In this document: one piece after another, positions 25,468 to 36,471 of the stretch
Position numbering within the stretch: position 1 is the stretch's first letter
Layout of the letters: each line of letters starts with the position of its first letter
Assembly: GCF_019583405.1 (NCBI RefSeq)
Contig: NZ_SZUU01000001.1
Location: 806,001-870,000 of the forward strand
Direction: 5' to 3'
DNA length: 64,000 bases
DNA from: Bacteroides fragilis
GTDB lineage: Bacteria > Bacteroidota > Bacteroidia > Bacteroidales > Bacteroidaceae
Translations under genes and position numbers: made by a program
The notes under the pieces: generated by a model
Databases searched by the model: none
The model's input: the letters and a program-made list of their open reading frames with translations, nothing else
What the model was told of the DNA's origin: nothing

Positions 25468-26502
25468 TTATTGGATACCTCTTTCACGAAGTTTCAACTG
25501 CCATGCCCAAGCAGAACGCAGTGTATCTTCCAGAGTTTCCTGAGCTTTCCAACCCAATTCATTGTTCGCATAATCAGGGTTAGCCCATACCTTTTCAATA
25601 TCACCGGCACGACGTCCAACAATCTGATAGTTCAGTTTTACGCCGGTAGCTTTCTCAAATCCGTTGATCAGTTCAAGAACTGAAACTCCACGTCCTGTAC
25701 CGATATTGAAAGTTTCAACTTTATCTTTTTGTTTCTTTTCAAGAATACGTGCAATAGCAATTACGTGTGCTTTAGCAAGGTCGACTACATTGATAAAGTC
25801 ACGGATACATGAACCGTCAGGTGTATCATAATCATCACCGAAGACACTCAATTTTTCGCGAATTCCAATAGCAGTCTGAGTCAAATACGGAATAAGATTT
25901 TGAGGTACACCATTAGGAAGTTCTCCCAACAATGCTGTCGGATGAGCACCAATCGGATTAAAATAACGCAGTAAAATTGCATTAATCGGAGCACCGGAAG
26001 CTACTGTATCTCTTACAATCTCCTCATTAATCTGTTTGGTATTTCCATAAGGAGAAGTAGCTTTCTTTATCAGAGCATTCTCTGTTACAGGCAATTCATC
26101 CGGTTCACCATATACAGTACATGAAGAAGAGAATACAATGCCCTCAATGCCATGTTTGGGCATTAATTCAAGCAAGTTTATTAAAGAAACGAGGTTGTTA
26201 CGATAATAAAGCAATGGTTTTTCTACTGACTCACCTACTGCCTTACTGGCCGCAAAGTGGATAATCGCTTTAATACCTTTATATTTATTGAACACGGCAT
26301 CTAAACCGTCAAAATCCAAGCAATCCAGTTTCTCGAAAACAGGACGAATACCTGATACCTTTTCGATATTATCTACGACATCAGCATTTGAATTAGATAA
26401 ATTATCAATGATGATTACTTCGTATCCACTGTTTTGCAGCTCTACAACAGTATGAGAGCCGATATATCCGGTTCCGCCTGTTACTAAAATTCTTTCTTTC
26501 AT
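25468..26502 (-). CDS. galE: UDP-glucose 4-epimerase
   Basis: 344 aa from the ATG at 26502, giving the standard MKERILVTGGTGYIGSHT start; a 27-residue upstream extension is spurious. Motifs: TGGTGYIGS (8-16), VFSSSCTVYGEP with the catalytic Ser/Thr, SPYGNTK containing the Y-x-x-x-K pair, and LRYFNPIGAHP. It interconverts UDP-glucose and UDP-galactose, feeding galactose catabolism and surface polysaccharides. It is monocistronic, with its own terminator. Confidence 0.97.
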   Translation of the reverse strand: MKERILVTGGTGYIGSHTVVELQNSGYEVIIIDNLSNSNADVVDNIEKVSGIRPVFEKLDCLDFDGLDAVFNKYKGIKAIIHFAASKAVGESVEKPLLYYRNNLVSLINLLELMPKHGIEGIVFSSSCTVYGEPDELPVTENALIKKATSPYGNTKQINEEIVRDTVASGAPINAILLRYFNPIGAHPTALLGELPNGVPQNLIPYLTQTAIGIREKLSVFGDDYDTPDGSCIRDFINVVDLAKAHVIAIARILEKKQKDKVETFNIGTGRGVSVLELINGFEKATGVKLNYQIVGRRAGDIEKVWANPDYANNELGWKAQETLEDTLRSAWAWQLKLRERGIQ

Positions 26503-26548
26503 AACGTGTATAATGGTTAGTTTTTTCGGTTTTCTTGTAAAGTGTTTG

Positions 26549-26556
26549 CAAATGTA
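26549..26556 (-). promoter_or_regulatory. -7 element for galE
   Basis: TAcaTTTG on the minus strand, about 47 bp upstream of the galE start. The -33 TTTG is not at ideal spacing. Confidence 0.4.
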
Positions 26557-26633
26557 ACAAAATAAATTTAGATAAATGCACAAAAAACGAATATTATTTC
26601 ATGATGCTAATGTGGATTAAGACAAAATAACAG

Positions 26634-26678
26634 AAAAAGCGACGGAAGAACTACCTTAACGATAGCCTGTCCGCCGCT
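26634..26678 (-). terminator. Intrinsic terminator after the rnf operon
   Basis: Arms 26670-26678 and 26638-26646 (AGCGGCGGA type, 9 bp with one G-U) followed by a T-run on the minus strand. Confidence 0.75.
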
Positions 26679-26705
26679 CATCCTTCAGTTGTTTGTCGTC
26701 AGGAT

Positions 26706-27278
26706 TTATACCACTCCGGAGAATCCCATAAATGCCATAGCCAGCAATCCGGCTGTAATTAAAGCAATCGGAGTTCCTTTCATACCTTCGGGAATTTTCA
26801 CAAGGCTCATTTGCTCACGCAGTCCGGCAAAAAGCACCAAGGCCAAGCCAAAACCGATAGCAGTAGAGAATGCATAGACAACTCCCGTCAATAAATCATA
26901 ATCTTTTTGGATAACAAGAATAGCCACCCCCAAAATACAACAGTTTGTCGTAATTAAGGGAAGGAATACGCCCAGTGCCTGATAAAGTGCAGGGGAAACC
27001 TTTTTTAGAATAATTTCCACCATCTGGACCAGTGCCGCAATGACCAAAATAAACGTAATAGTCTGCAAGTACTGCAATCCGAAAGCATCGAGCACAAACT
27101 TCTGGATCAGGAACGTTACGATTGTGGCAATGGTAAGCACAAAAGCCACCGCTGCACTCATACCCAACGCTGTATCCACTTTCTTGGAAACACCCAGAAA
27201 CGGACAGATTCCCAGAAATTGCGACAACACAATGTTATTAACAAAGATTGCCGAGATAAATATCAATATATATTCCAT
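26706..27278 (-). CDS. rnfA: Rnf complex membrane subunit RnfA
   Basis: 190 aa with six hydrophobic segments. The opening MEYILIFISAIFVNNIVLSQFLG with the PFLGVSKK block is the RnfA/RsxA/NqrE signature, including one of the conserved cysteines thought to hold an inner [2Fe-2S] site (GICPFLG). Together with RnfE it forms the inverted-repeat membrane pair of the ferredoxin:NAD+ oxidoreductase, which pumps Na+ or H+. It is the last gene of the operon, 11 bp after rnfE. Confidence 0.96.
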   Translation of the reverse strand: MEYILIFISAIFVNNIVLSQFLGICPFLGVSKKVDTALGMSAAVAFVLTIATIVTFLIQKFVLDAFGLQYLQTITFILVIAALVQMVEIILKKVSPALYQALGVFLPLITTNCCILGVAILVIQKDYDLLTGVVYAFSTAIGFGLALVLFAGLREQMSLVKIPEGMKGTPIALITAGLLAMAFMGFSGVV

Positions 27279-27289
27279 AATCGTTTATT

Positions 27290-27877
27290 TTAATTTGCTT
27301 TCTTAAGGCTGTTAATCAGCGCAATCAGATATCCTAATGCAATAAACGCACCCGGAGCAAGAACAAAGACAAGCATACCATATTCTTCGGGGATGATTGA
27401 CAAGTTGAATATCTTACCTGTACCCAGAAACTCGCGGACAGCTCCCAACAATGTAAGAGCAATCGTAAAGCCCAGTCCCATACCAATTCCGTCGAACATG
27501 GACGAAAGAGCATTATTCTTAGCTGCAAATGCTTCTGCACGTCCCAATACAATACAGTTCACAACAATCAACGGAATAAAAAGCCCTAATGTAGCATACA
27601 ATCCAGGGACATAAGCCTGCATCACCATCTGAAGCAAAGTCACAAAAGACGCGATTACCACAATGAATGACGGAATGCGTATCATGTCCGGAATCAAGTT
27701 CTTTATCAACGAGATCACCACATTAGAGCAAATCAAAACAAACATAGTGGCAAGTCCCATACCCATACCGTTAATGGCCGAAGAAGTCGTACCCAATGTA
27801 GGACACATACCAAGCAGGAGCACAAATGTCGGATTCTCTTTAACAATCCCATTCATCAATACTTTAAAGTTATTCAT
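27290..27877 (-). CDS. rnfE: Rnf complex membrane subunit RnfE
   Basis: 195 aa with about six membrane segments. MNNFKVLMNGIVKENPTFVLLLGMCPTLGTTSS is the RnfE/RsxE/NqrD start, with the conserved Cys in GMCPTLG. It is homologous to RnfA with opposite topology. It lies between rnfG (17 bp upstream) and rnfA (11 bp downstream). Confidence 0.96.
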   Translation of the reverse strand: MNNFKVLMNGIVKENPTFVLLLGMCPTLGTTSSAINGMGMGLATMFVLICSNVVISLIKNLIPDMIRIPSFIVVIASFVTLLQMVMQAYVPGLYATLGLFIPLIVVNCIVLGRAEAFAAKNNALSSMFDGIGMGLGFTIALTLLGAVREFLGTGKIFNLSIIPEEYGMLVFVLAPGAFIALGYLIALINSLKKAN

Positions 27878-27894
27878 ATCTTTATACTCCTTTC

Positions 27895-28569
27895 TTATTT
27901 AATAACTACTGAATCGACAATCGCAGTTTCAGACTCCTGTACCGGAGCGGCTTTCTGAGAAGCACCGGTTGTCCCGTTAGTATCGCCATTGCCTTTATAA
28001 GCACCATACGCAGCGTTCACGGCATTCAAGAAAGCGCGTGAAGTGATTGTAGAAGCGGTAATAGCATCTACCTGTCCCCCATCCTTACTTACCGTTAACG
28101 GTTGCTCACCCGGATTCATTCCTTTAATACTACCTTTATTGCCTTCCTTAAACCAATCGGCCGCTTTTGAACCAAGCCCGGGAGTCTCGGCATGTGACAA
28201 CAATGAATAGTTATAGATTTTGCCTTCGGCATCAAAACCAACCAGTACTTTCAGTTCTCCGCCAAATCCCATCGATTTAGCTTCAACCGCCGTCCCGACC
28301 CATTGATCTCCGTTTTTAGCCGGATAAATAATAAAGTCAACAATCTTCTTACCGTCTTTCTCACTAAACATAGTATCACACTCTGCAACCGGATTATTCG
28401 TGAATTCGGGTAAGACTTCTTTTAAAGCCTCATTCAGTGTTTTTGCATTTGCTTCTGCAATAGGCCCTTTGGTCAACTCATTCACATAAGCCAGCAGAGC
28501 TACCGAAATAGCTGTTACTCCCGTGAGTACCAGCAACATATTTTTCAATGATGATTCTAACTTTTTCAT
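27895..28569 (-). CDS. rnfG: Rnf complex flavin subunit RnfG
   Basis: 224 aa. One N-terminal membrane anchor (about residues 10-30) precedes a periplasmic FMN-binding domain. The covalent flavin attachment region is visible as DAITASTITSRAF at about residues 167-179, the threonine-containing motif modified by ApbE. An unusual C-terminal tail of about 30 residues is rich in Gly/Thr/Gln. It overlaps rnfD by 4 bp. It passes electrons in the Rnf ferredoxin:NAD+ oxidoreductase. Confidence 0.95.
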   Translation of the reverse strand: MKKLESSLKNMLLVLTGVTAISVALLAYVNELTKGPIAEANAKTLNEALKEVLPEFTNNPVAECDTMFSEKDGKKIVDFIIYPAKNGDQWVGTAVEAKSMGFGGELKVLVGFDAEGKIYNYSLLSHAETPGLGSKAADWFKEGNKGSIKGMNPGEQPLTVSKDGGQVDAITASTITSRAFLNAVNAAYGAYKGNGDTNGTTGASQKAAPVQESETAIVDSVVIK

Positions 28570-29558
28570 TTCTTCTTCGCTACCTCCCCAAAGCGTTTTG
28601 GTTTACAATATGTATTGATTAGCGGAGTGAATGCATTCATAATCAGAATAGCAAATGACATACCTTCCGGATATGCACCGAATAAACGGATAACAACTGT
28701 CAGCAAACCGATGCAAACACCATAAATCAGCATACCTTTTTTACTCATCGGAGAAGTCACATAATCAGTCGCCATAAAAATGGCACCCAGCATCAGACCT
28801 CCCGAAAGCAACTGGATTACCGGAGAAGCATAAGCTTCCGGATTGGCCAGGTACATAATGCCTGAGAATACAAATACAGTGGCCAGAATAGATACCGGAA
28901 TATGCCATGTAATGATTCTCTTCCATAACATATAGAGGAGGCCCAAAATCAAAGCAGCTGCACTCACCTCGCCCAAACATCCGCCATTATTGCCAATGAA
29001 CAAATTCCAGGCATCAGGAAGTTGGCTAAAAGCTGAGGCATCACCATGAACGGCTTGTTTCATTAAGGCTAACGGAGTAGCAGCGGTAGTAGCATCAGTA
29101 TAGGCAGTCAACTGACCAACCACCGGCCACGAAGTCATTTGTACAGGGAATGATAACAACAGAAACACACGTCCTGCCAATGCCGGGTTAAACGGATTAT
29201 TTCCCAATCCTCCAAATGACATCTTACCGACGCCAATAGCGAATAAAGCACCTAAAATAATGATCCAAATAGGCAGGTTCGACGGAAGATTGAATGCCAG
29301 CAACACCCCCGTGATGATAGCAGACCCATCACAAATAGTAGTGGTTTCTTTCTTCAGCAAGAACTTACCGATTGCCCATTCAAAAAACAGACAGGCTATT
29401 ACAGAAGTCGCTGTGACAATCAACGCACCCAGTCCGAAATATACGAGCGAAACGATAAAGGCAGGAATCAGTGCGATCAACACACCGTACATGTTTTTCT
29501 GTACACTGTCTCCACCATGAACGTGAGGCGATAATGATACGATTAATTTATTTTCCAT
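28566..29558 (-). CDS. rnfD: Rnf complex membrane flavin subunit RnfD
   Basis: 330 aa polytopic membrane protein of the NqrB/RnfD family. It opens with LIVSLSPHVHGGDSVQKNMYGV, contains GGLGNNPFNPALAGRVF and LLSGGLMLGAIFMATDY, and has TDATTAATPLALM near residues 150-163 as the likely flavinylation region. It is 5 bp from rnfC upstream and overlaps rnfG. Confidence 0.95.
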   Translation of the reverse strand: MENKLIVSLSPHVHGGDSVQKNMYGVLIALIPAFIVSLVYFGLGALIVTATSVIACLFFEWAIGKFLLKKETTTICDGSAIITGVLLAFNLPSNLPIWIIILGALFAIGVGKMSFGGLGNNPFNPALAGRVFLLLSFPVQMTSWPVVGQLTAYTDATTAATPLALMKQAVHGDASAFSQLPDAWNLFIGNNGGCLGEVSAAALILGLLYMLWKRIITWHIPVSILATVFVFSGIMYLANPEAYASPVIQLLSGGLMLGAIFMATDYVTSPMSKKGMLIYGVCIGLLTVVIRLFGAYPEGMSFAILIMNAFTPLINTYCKPKRFGEVAKKK

Positions 29559-29563
29559 ACTTA

Positions 29564-30901
29564 TTATTTTTTAGCTTGACGTGCACGAATCATGGCACCG
29601 ACTTTCCCTTTACCCAAACGACAATAGTCGAGTAACGGACGATTGGCAGGACAAGTGAACTGGCAAGAGCCGCATTCGATACAATCCATGATTCTTTCTG
29701 ATTCCATTCTTTCAAATTCTGTGTTCTCGGCCAAAGCGGAAAGCAGATACGGCTCCAGTCCCATCGGACAAGCACTTACACACTTCGCACAACGGATGCA
29801 ATTTTGTATTTCTCCGCGTTTAGCCTCTTTCCGGTTCATAATCAAAATTCCGGAACTTCCCTTGGCAGTAGGAACATCGGTATTAACCAATGCTTTACCC
29901 ATCATCGGGCCGCCGCCAATTACCTTTCCGGTGTCTTCGGGCAAACCGCCACAAGCATCAATCAGTTGTTGCATCGAAGTTCCGATACGTGCCAGGAAGT
30001 TGGAAGGTTTAGCAACCGATTTACCGGTCACCGTAATCACACGTTCAAACAAAGGCTTATTTTTCTGCACAGCCTGGTATACCGCAAATGCTGTACCTAC
30101 ATTCTGAACAACCGCTCCTGTAGAGATGGGTAGTGCACCACTCGCAACCTGACGTTTGGTTATAGCATCGATCAGCTGCTTCTCACCTCCTTGCGGATAT
30201 TTCACCTTCAAAGGTACAACCTCGATACCGGCATAACTGGATGCAACTTTTGTCATCAACTCAATAGCATCGGGTTTATTGTTTTCAATACCGATAAATG
30301 CTTTATTTACCTTTACGGCTTTCATCAGAATGGAAACTCCTACCATTACCTCTTCGGCATGCTCCAACATTAACTGATGATCGGCGGTTAAATAAGGCTC
30401 ACACTCTACAGCGTTTATAATAACACATTCTGCTTTAAATGAAGGAGGCGGACAGAGTTTAACCTGAGTGGGGAAACAAGCTCCTCCCAAACCAACAATA
30501 CCGGCATCGGCTATCTTCTTCACAATCTCTTCCGAAGTCAATTCGCACTCTTTCACCAGTTCAGGGCTGCGATCGATAGATTCTTCCCATTCGTCCCCGT
30601 CTACATCTATAAAAATAGCAGGTTTGGCATAACCACTCGCATCGACGATCGAATCAACCTTAGCGACTTTGCCACTGACAGAAGAGTGAATGGCTGCCGA
30701 AACAAAGCCATTGGCTTCGGCTATTTTAGTGCCCACCTTCACCACATCACCTTTTGCCACAATAGGCTTAGCAGGTGCACCGATATGCTGCCCCAAAAGT
30801 ATTACAGCTTTTGCCGGAACTTCCGCCGTAATAATAGGTTGATGTGCTGAGAGTTTATTTTCGTGTGGATGAACACCACCAATTGAAAATGTCTTCAACA
30901 T
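29564..30901 (-). CDS. rnfC: Rnf complex NADH/flavin subunit RnfC
   Basis: 445 aa. The N-terminal GGVHPHENK is family-typical. The middle FMN/NADH-binding part carries GLGGACFPTQVKL and INAVECEPYLTADHQLM. Near the C-terminus are two ferredoxin-like cysteine sets, CIRCAKCVSACPMGLEPY and CIECGSCQFTCPANRPL, each binding a [4Fe-4S] cluster. It is the soluble arm that exchanges electrons with NAD. It follows rnfB after 36 bp. Confidence 0.96.
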   Translation of the reverse strand: MLKTFSIGGVHPHENKLSAHQPIITAEVPAKAVILLGQHIGAPAKPIVAKGDVVKVGTKIAEANGFVSAAIHSSVSGKVAKVDSIVDASGYAKPAIFIDVDGDEWEESIDRSPELVKECELTSEEIVKKIADAGIVGLGGACFPTQVKLCPPPSFKAECVIINAVECEPYLTADHQLMLEHAEEVMVGVSILMKAVKVNKAFIGIENNKPDAIELMTKVASSYAGIEVVPLKVKYPQGGEKQLIDAITKRQVASGALPISTGAVVQNVGTAFAVYQAVQKNKPLFERVITVTGKSVAKPSNFLARIGTSMQQLIDACGGLPEDTGKVIGGGPMMGKALVNTDVPTAKGSSGILIMNRKEAKRGEIQNCIRCAKCVSACPMGLEPYLLSALAENTEFERMESERIMDCIECGSCQFTCPANRPLLDYCRLGKGKVGAMIRARQAKK

Positions 30902-30937
30902 ACAATTCTGTATTTTATCTGTTTATTACTCGTTTTC

Positions 30938-31810
30938 TTAAGCTTCAGCTGTTTTAGCAGCTTCGGCAACAGGTGCTTCCTCTTTGGGTTTGCGCGGAGG
31001 GAAATTCAACTCGATGATAGTGTGCTGCGGGCAAACTTCAACGCACTTACGACAAGACTTACATTTGTTGTAGTCAATGTAAGCAAGATTGTTCTCAAGA
31101 GTGATTGCTTCAAACGGACAAGTCTTGACACACTTACCGCAACCGATGCAACTTACCGTACAAGCTTTACGCGCAACAGCCCCCTTGTCTTTATTGACAC
31201 AAGATACATATACGCGGCGCGATTTTTTGCCCTTAGCACGAAGTTCGATTATCGCTTTCGGACAAGCTTTGACGCAAGCGCCACAGGCTGTACACTTTTC
31301 TTCATCCACTTCAGGAAGTCCTGTTTCGGGATTCATGTGAATAGCATCGAACTGACAAGCAGCCACACAATCGCCACATCCCAGACACCCATAGCTACAA
31401 CCGGTTTCTCCACCATAAAGCGAAGCGGCAATAGCACAACTCTTTGCACCGTCATACATATTTGTACGCGGACGGTTCGTGCAGGTTCCGTTACATCTAA
31501 CCACTGCCACCATCGGTTCTGCAGTTCCGGCGTCCAGCCCGAGGATCGAAGCAACCTGCGACATCACAGGTTGTCCGCCTACCGGACAAAACTTACCTTC
31601 CAGCGAACCGGCTTTGACGCAAGCATCAGCAAATCCGCTGCAACCCGGATAACCACATCCACCGCAGTTAGCCTGAGGCAACACTTCGGATACCTGGGCT
31701 ATTCGTGGGTCTTCGTACACGGCAAATTTCTTGGAAGCAACATACAATATCGCAGCCAGTACAAGCGCAATAGCTCCCAAAGAAATCACTGCAATCAGAA
31801 TCAAATTCAT
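30938..31810 (-). CDS. rnfB: Rnf complex iron-sulphur subunit RnfB
   Basis: 290 aa. One N-terminal membrane helix (about 5-25), then the CGGCGYPGCSGFADAC cluster motif (about 49-64), then several ferredoxin-type CxxCxxC sets (CLGCGDCVAAC, CTACGACVKAC, CIGCGKCVKTC, CKSCRKCVEVC), which makes it a poly-[4Fe-4S] protein. It accepts electrons from reduced ferredoxin. The C-terminus is Ala/Glu/Lys-rich. It lies 5 bp after the RseC-like gene. Confidence 0.96.
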   Translation of the reverse strand: MNLILIAVISLGAIALVLAAILYVASKKFAVYEDPRIAQVSEVLPQANCGGCGYPGCSGFADACVKAGSLEGKFCPVGGQPVMSQVASILGLDAGTAEPMVAVVRCNGTCTNRPRTNMYDGAKSCAIAASLYGGETGCSYGCLGCGDCVAACQFDAIHMNPETGLPEVDEEKCTACGACVKACPKAIIELRAKGKKSRRVYVSCVNKDKGAVARKACTVSCIGCGKCVKTCPFEAITLENNLAYIDYNKCKSCRKCVEVCPQHTIIELNFPPRKPKEEAPVAEAAKTAEA

Positions 31811-31815
31811 AATTT

Positions 31816-32235
31816 TTAGTTATTTATTGGTTTTATAGTAAAAGAAAATTTTTGTTTCAACCGAGTTCTGTTCAGCCATATTATATAATAATAAGGAACA
31901 AGCACCGCTAAAGCAGCAAGCGCTCCATATAGTTCACTATGAAGAACTGTCTTGAAAACGAAAAGGCCGAGAATTAAAAGAAAGAGAGGAATAACAAAGG
32001 CCAGAAATACAGCCTGCATACCCATGGAAGTAGCACCAATAATTGTCACCTCGTCACCTACCTTCCATACAGATGAAGTGTCGGTAATCTCAATTACCTT
32101 CTCTTTGCTATCTGTCGAAGAGCAATGTCCCTTGACACTGCAAGTTGAGCAGGCCGATGTTTGGATGATCCTCACAGAAACCTGAGAACCACTTATGTTT
32201 TCCACAATACCTTGATGAGTTATTATATTAGTCAT
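31816..32235 (-). CDS. SoxR-reducing system RseC family protein
   Basis: 139 aa. The N-terminal part is small and cysteine-rich (CSTCSVKGHCSS at about residues 29-40), followed by two membrane helices (about 75-120) and a basic tail. RseC/RsxC-linked proteins accompany rnf/rsx genes in many bacteria. In Bacteroides the gene regularly heads the rnf operon. Its molecular role is unclear; a redox or assembly role for the Rnf complex is an inference from the company it keeps. Confidence 0.85.
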   Translation of the reverse strand: MTNIITHQGIVENISGSQVSVRIIQTSACSTCSVKGHCSSTDSKEKVIEITDTSSVWKVGDEVTIIGATSMGMQAVFLAFVIPLFLLILGLFVFKTVLHSELYGALAALAVLVPYYYIIWLNRTRLKQKFSFTIKPINN

Positions 32236-32263
32236 TTTGCAAACTGCACATTACAAATTGCGG

Positions 32264-32271
32264 CAAATTTA
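32264..32271 (-). promoter_or_regulatory. -7 element for the RseC-rnf operon
   Basis: TAaaTTTG on the minus strand, about 28 bp upstream of the first start codon. No -33 TTTG at standard spacing. Confidence 0.4.
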
Positions 32272-32373
32272 AGCATAAGTTTGAGAACTACGAAGTATTT
32301 GAATGTTTTTTATAGCGTAATAAGAGTTCTTTTTGAAGTATTTTTTTACTCCATTAATCAGGAGTAGAAACAG

Positions 32374-32398
32374 AAAAAGCAGGCTTTTTGCCTGCTTT
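32374..32398 (-). terminator. Intrinsic terminator after the 134-aa unknown gene
   Basis: Arms 32390-32398 and 32376-32384 (AAAGCAGGC / GCCTGCTTT), loop of five T, with the minus strand continuing into a T-rich run. Confidence 0.75.
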
Positions 32399-32486
32399 AC
32401 TGCTAAATTGTTATCATCCTCCGATATTTTAAAATAAATTAGAAACAGAAACCGATTCTTTTATCACTTTCTGTTCATTTTCCCTT

Positions 32487-32891
32487 TTACATCTTCAAAC
32501 ATTCATTGATCTCAATCATCTGAATCAAATCTGTCCGTTGAATAGAAAAAGTGCTGCTTTCTTTCTGAACATACTTCAGTAAAACAAGACCATCCTGACG
32601 CAGTTTAGACTTTTGCAAAATGTTAGATTCCATTTCATCCGAGATCTTCAGCAGGGTCATGGCAGCCAGTTCTATCTTTCCCATCCGGTTAGGATCTCCT
32701 TCATAATGGTCAATCAGTTCATCCGGACTCATGCTCTGCAACTGCTCTTGGGGAAGTCCTAAAATCTGTCGCGTAAGACAGTCATATTCTGTCCATTCAT
32801 CCTTACGAAACTTCTTTTTATTCAAAATCATATTAACAATTAACGAAATGATTTCCTGAATCATTCGTATCAGATAATCTTGTTTAATCAT
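32487..32891 (-). CDS. Conserved-looking small protein of unknown function
   Basis: 134 aa, soluble, predicted mostly alpha-helical, with a Lys-rich stretch (NKKKFRKDEW at about 24-33) after a hydrophobic helix IIQE.ISLIVNMIL. It starts MIKQDYLIRMIQEI, a start shared by some small uncharacterised proteins of Firmicutes and Bacteroidetes that I cannot name with certainty. It has a clear terminator at 32374-32398 and stands alone between the rnf operon and the DUF3078 gene. No catalytic or binding motif is recognised. Confidence 0.7.
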   Translation of the reverse strand: MIKQDYLIRMIQEIISLIVNMILNKKKFRKDEWTEYDCLTRQILGLPQEQLQSMSPDELIDHYEGDPNRMGKIELAAMTLLKISDEMESNILQKSKLRQDGLVLLKYVQKESSTFSIQRTDLIQMIEINECLKM

Positions 32892-33010
32892 AAGACACTT
32901 TCTTTAAGTATAACATTTTGATTACAACGATGAAATTGCACTAACGGAAACAACAGAGCCGACTGAAAACTCCCGCCGGCTCCATATTTATCTTTGTGTC
33001 AACTATTCCT

Positions 33011-34441
33011 TTACCATTTATAGTTCAGACCAAAACTGAGCAACTCTTTCAACTGGAAATAACTGCTACCGGTGGTCGGCTTTGCACTGTCATCAAAGCG
33101 TGCATGCACAAAAAGCTTAGTAGAAAGATAACGGTTCAATACAAAATTGAAAGTATTTTCCCACTCAATGCGTACCCATTTATAGTTAGTCAGATAGTTC
33201 AGGCGGGAATCGACTACAATGGACGGAATAATGGTCCATGAAATGGTAGGTTGTACCTGTGCACCAAAGTCATTCTTTGAACATTTGCCTTTATCCAGTC
33301 CGAACTTGGTTTCGTCCACATTTTTGTTACCAATATAACGAAGGTTATAGGTCAATGGAGACATGAATACAGAAAGGTTGAACTTTTTCTTTTTCAGCTT
33401 ATAATCCATACCGACACTGACAATCACATCAGCAGGAGCAAGGAAAGCAGCAACCAATTCTTCACTGTTAGCCTTATAACCTTTGGCAAACTGAGTCTTA
33501 AACTCACCGGTGATAGTATAGTACCAATTATGTGCAGCCTGGATACCTAATTTGGAATACAAGCGCAATTGGTCGGTATTGACCAGATACTTATGATATT
33601 CATCCGATGGAGAAGAGTTAAATCCCAATTTAGCCTCCAACAGATTCTCAAACTGTACTTTCTCACGGTCATTGTAATTGGCAAACAACTGTAAATTAGC
33701 CATTACAGCATTGTTACTCTCACCACCTTTATACCAGTTGTCCGATATATAGTTCTGAGTAATCTGAAGCGAACCGTTACCTCCCGTCACCCACCAGTTA
33801 GGTTTCGAAATTACCATTTCTGCTTCACCTACATTCTCTTCTACCTTATCTGCACGGAACAGGCTTTTCACTTCCGTCTTCGGAATTTCAATCTTTTTAT
33901 CGCCATGATACAATTTACGGCTCATTATATGATCTTCGGTAGTAACAACCAAATTGGGATGGTTCAGGTATAAATCCATCAAAGCGGCATCTACCAGCCG
34001 GGCCGATCTCTTGATCTTGGTAAACTGCAAAGTGTCATACGGTGATAACTGCTCATTAAGGGAAGGTGCAGTAAAAGGCTCTTTAAATTTCCAGCGCATA
34101 GTAGAATATTCCGCAATAGGCGAATAATAATAAGTTAGCGGAACAAACAGGCGGTAGTAATCCGGATCTGTTTTCACATAACGCATAGGTACTGAAGGAT
34201 CATTGAGGTATTCCAATTCTCCTATATAGTTATTATATAAGATGGACACTGTATCCATCTTGGGCTTCGGACCATCCAGATTCAGTTTCAGGAGAAGGTA
34301 CTGCTGAAGCACCTCGGAAAGTGTATCAGCTTTCACTTCATTTTGCACTGTCTCGGAAACCGGTTTTATCGTCTTCTGCGCCATCACTGACGAAGAAAAC
34401 AGGATTGCAAATGCTAATGTTGAGATGTGACTAGTCTTCAT
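33011..34441 (-). CDS. DUF3078 outer-membrane-type protein
   Basis: 476 aa with a signal peptide (hydrophobic core at about 8-18, cleavage after VMAQ). The C-terminal half alternates polar and hydrophobic residues and contains [16 protein letters not shown] and [10 protein letters not shown], typical of the Bacteroidetes DUF3078 family. It ends with an aromatic residue (NYKW), as outer-membrane beta-barrels do. Function unknown. The family's usual neighbours vary; here it is divergent from pyrG across a 381-bp region. Confidence 0.82.
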   Translation of the reverse strand: MKTSHISTLAFAILFSSSVMAQKTIKPVSETVQNEVKADTLSEVLQQYLLLKLNLDGPKPKMDTVSILYNNYIGELEYLNDPSVPMRYVKTDPDYYRLFVPLTYYYSPIAEYSTMRWKFKEPFTAPSLNEQLSPYDTLQFTKIKRSARLVDAALMDLYLNHPNLVVTTEDHIMSRKLYHGDKKIEIPKTEVKSLFRADKVEENVGEAEMVISKPNWWVTGGNGSLQITQNYISDNWYKGGESNNAVMANLQLFANYNDREKVQFENLLEAKLGFNSSPSDEYHKYLVNTDQLRLYSKLGIQAAHNWYYTITGEFKTQFAKGYKANSEELVAAFLAPADVIVSVGMDYKLKKKKFNLSVFMSPLTYNLRYIGNKNVDETKFGLDKGKCSKNDFGAQVQPTISWTIIPSIVVDSRLNYLTNYKWVRIEWENTFNFVLNRYLSTKLFVHARFDDSAKPTTGSSYFQLKELLSFGLNYKW

Positions 34442-36424
<1,983 letters not shown>

Positions 36425-36471
36425 AATCACTATCGTATAGATTATTAATCATTAATCACTAAAACAAGAGA

